From assembly GCA_041485125.1 (NCBI GenBank), contig JBGPIT010000275.1, positions 1 to 6,921 of the forward strand: a stretch of DNA of 6,921 bases. Direction: 5' to 3'. The notes below the pieces were generated by a model that ran no database searches, was not told where the DNA came from, and saw only the letters and a list, made by a program, of their open reading frames with translations. Source of the DNA: JBGPIT01 sp041485125. GTDB lineage: Bacteria; Desulfobacterota; Binatia; UTPRO1. Shown here piece by piece: positions 5,753-6,921 of the stretch. A program made the position numbers and the translations under genes. Position 1 is the stretch's first letter. Every line of letters begins with the position of its first letter.

Positions 5753-6163
5753 ATGCCTGAGACCATTCTGGTCGTCGAGGATGACGGGGACGTGGCGAGG
5801 ATCACCGCGACCTTCTTGCGCGCGAAGAACTACGAGGTCGTCGTCGCCAACGACGGACCGACCGCGCTCAAGCTCGTGACGGAGGCACACCCGTGCTGCA
5901 TTCTCCTCGACATCATGATGCCGCGGATGAGCGGGTTCGAGGTCCTGCGCATCCTGCGCGAGAATCCCGAGACCTCTTCGATCCCGGTGATCCTCGTCAC
6001 CGCCAAGGCGCGGAACGAGGACGTGATCGAGGGCTACCGGCACGGCGCCGACTACTACATCACCAAGCCCTTCACGCCCGACCAGCTGGAGTACGGCATC
6101 AAGATGGTGCTCGGACAGACCACGGAGGCGCCGACGCCCGGCTCCCCCAGTCGACCCGCCTGA
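5753..6163 (+). CDS. Stand-alone response regulator receiver (CheY-like)
   Basis: This 136-residue protein starts six bases after AGGAGG (5741-5746). It is a single receiver domain with all the expected residues: acidic pair Asp10/Asp11 after ILVVE, phospho-acceptor Asp53 in LLDIMMPRMSG, switch Thr83 in ILVTAKA, and Lys105 in YYITKPF. It should accept phosphate from a histidine kinase, but no kinase gene is in the window. After the domain (about residue 120) comes only a short Pro/Ser/Thr-rich tail, with no DNA-binding or enzymatic output domain. It therefore probably acts by protein-protein contact, as in CheY/DivK-type or phosphorelay regulators. It sits 118 bases after the Fe-S/SCP2 gene and has its own strong ribosome-binding site, so it may be a separate unit. 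Confidence 0.93.
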   Translation: MPETILVVEDDGDVARITATFLRAKNYEVVVANDGPTALKLVTEAHPCCILLDIMMPRMSGFEVLRILRENPETSSIPVILVTAKARNEDVIEGYRHGADYYITKPFTPDQLEYGIKMVLGQTTEAPTPGSPSRPA

Positions 6164-6187
6164 TCCTCCTCCGTACGCTCGCCAAGA

Positions 6188-6228
6188 CCGCGCGGGAACG
6201 GCATGCTCGCGCGGCGGCAGACCGCCGC
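6188..6228 (+). other. Two mutually exclusive hairpins in the leader of the isomerase gene
   Basis: CCGCGCG (6188-6194) pairs perfectly with CGCGCGG (6208-6214), and GCGGCGG (6211-6217) pairs perfectly with CCGCCGC (6222-6228) across a 4-base loop. The two stems share 6211-6214, so only one can form at a time. The second stem ends six bases before the AAAGGAG ribosome-binding site (6234-6240). There is no T-run, so it is not a standard intrinsic terminator. It could affect translation or mRNA stability, or simply reflect GC-rich sequence. Confidence 0.3.
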
Positions 6229-6245
6229 TCTCGAAAGGAGTCGGC

Positions 6246-6921
6246 ATGAGCACCGTTCGGATCACGGACCACGAGGGCGGCGTCCGCGTCCTCGTCCTCG
6301 CCCGCCCACCCGCAAACGCACTCGACGAATCGTTGCTCGCAGACCTGCTCGCGGCGGTCGACGACGCGACGCGGACGCCGGCGGTGCGCGCGCTCGTCCT
6401 CACCGGCGACGGCGCTTTCTTCAGCGCCGGCTTCGATCTGCGCATCCCCCGTCGCGAGCTCGACGACGCGCGGCGCATGCGCGATCTCTATCGCGACTCG
6501 CACTTGGCGCTGCTCACCTGCTCGAAGCCGACGATCGCGATGGTGAACGGCCACGCGATCGCGGGTGGGCTCGTGCTGGCGCTCGCCTGCGACTATCGGC
6601 TGGCGGTCGCGGGCGACTACCGGATCGGCCTCAACGAGGTCGCGATCGGCTCGTCGTTTCCGAAGGTCGCGTTCGAGATCGTTCGCCTGCGCCTCACCCA
6701 CGCGCAGGCGAGCGAGCTGCTCCTCGGCGCGGCGCTCTATCCGGTCGAGCAGCACGCCGCGCGTCTCGGCGTCTTCGACGAGCTTCTGCCGGCCGCGTCC
6801 TTCGCCGACACGGTCCTTCGCCGCGCGGCGCGCATGGCGGCCTTTCCGCGTGAGGCGTACGCCCACACCAAGACCGCCCTCATCGCCGATGCCGTCGCGC
6901 GCGTGCGGGCGGAGACGCCCG
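6246..6921 (+). CDS. Crotonase-fold protein, probable delta3-delta2-enoyl-CoA isomerase (cut at right edge)
   Basis: The gene starts at an ATG five bases after AAAGGAG (6234-6240) and stays open to the window end, giving 225 residues with the C-terminus missing. Crotonase motifs are clear: FSAGFDL (60-65) and HAIAGG (103-108) supply the two backbone amides of the oxyanion hole that stabilises the thioester enolate. Enoyl-CoA hydratase needs two glutamates. The first (in GGCELA of the rat enzyme) is replaced here by Val110 in GGLVLALACDYR, while the second is kept as Glu131 in IGLNEVAIG. This one-glutamate pattern and the GLNE context match the mitochondrial-type isomerase ECI1, which shifts 3-enoyl-CoA to trans-2-enoyl-CoA in beta-oxidation of unsaturated acids. 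ALYPVEQHAARLGVFDELL and MAAFPREAYAHTK also recall ECI1. The exact substrate is unproven. It lies 82 bases after the receiver gene. Confidence 0.88.
   Translation, partial: MSTVRITDHEGGVRVLVLARPPANALDESLLADLLAAVDDATRTPAVRALVLTGDGAFFSAGFDLRIPRRELDDARRMRDLYRDSHLALLTCSKPTIAMVNGHAIAGGLVLALACDYRLAVAGDYRIGLNEVAIGSSFPKVAFEIVRLRLTHAQASELLLGAALYPVEQHAARLGVFDELLPAASFADTVLRRAARMAAFPREAYAHTKTALIADAVARVRAETP

Noticed and set aside
4185..5879. 564-codon plus-strand open frame overlapping the Fe-S/SCP2 and receiver genes
   Set aside because: Extremely Arg-rich out-of-frame translation that runs through two real genes and their intergenic gap; no domain.
6099..6866. 255-codon minus-strand open frame
   Set aside because: Antisense to the crotonase gene, whose oxyanion-hole and glutamate motifs are clear.
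1..6921. tRNA, rRNA, CRISPR array, insertion sequence or phage genes
   Set aside because: No direct-repeat array, transposase motif, terminal inverted repeats or cloverleaf-like sequence was seen; nearly all the DNA is explained by the listed genes.

Overview
The window is about two-thirds G+C with dense, mostly forward-strand genes. It encodes an outer-membrane beta-barrel with a signal peptide and a putative lipoprotein, so the host is a Gram-negative (diderm) bacterium. The gene mix (radical SAM protein, heme-porin fusion, acyl-CoA and SCP2 functions, TetR control) suits high-GC soil or sediment lineages of the Myxococcota, Desulfobacterota, Binatota or Acidobacteriota type. That placement is a guess from style; nothing in the sequence fixes it.

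Layout. At the left edge (1-429, minus strand) is the N-terminal part of a radical SAM protein that runs off the window. A 282-base divergent control region follows (430-711). It holds a candidate promoter, an inverted repeat over its -10 box and a cluster of GCGATTC-type heptamers. A forward cluster then runs from a putative lipoprotein (712-1833), through a fused monoheme cytochrome-porin resembling the Cyc2 family (1865-3061), to a small c-type cytochrome gene broken by an apparent one-base deletion and also short at its C-terminus (3072-3283).

A TetR-type regulator (3299-3967) follows, with a candidate palindromic operator directly before its start. Only 20 bases after it comes a 548-residue protein (3988-5634) that joins a QueG/reductive-dehalogenase-like two-cluster iron-sulfur module to a C-terminal SCP2 sterol/lipid-binding domain. 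Next are a stand-alone CheY-like receiver (5753-6163) and the start of a crotonase-fold protein (6246-6921, cut by the right edge). That last protein has the active-site pattern of a delta3-delta2-enoyl-CoA isomerase, not a hydratase.

How they may work together. The first cluster looks like an envelope electron-transfer module. The heme domain fused to an outer-membrane barrel would pass electrons across the outer membrane to or from a periplasmic cytochrome c, and the adjacent lipoprotein would be an accessory. The partner cytochrome gene is damaged here, so the module is either decaying, served by another cytochrome, or affected by a sequence error. The second group (TetR, Fe-S/SCP2 protein, possibly the isomerase) suggests regulated handling of a lipid, sterol-like or acyl-CoA substrate. 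The main items for follow-up are the Cyc2-like gene with its frameshifted cytochrome neighbour and the Fe-S/SCP2 fusion.
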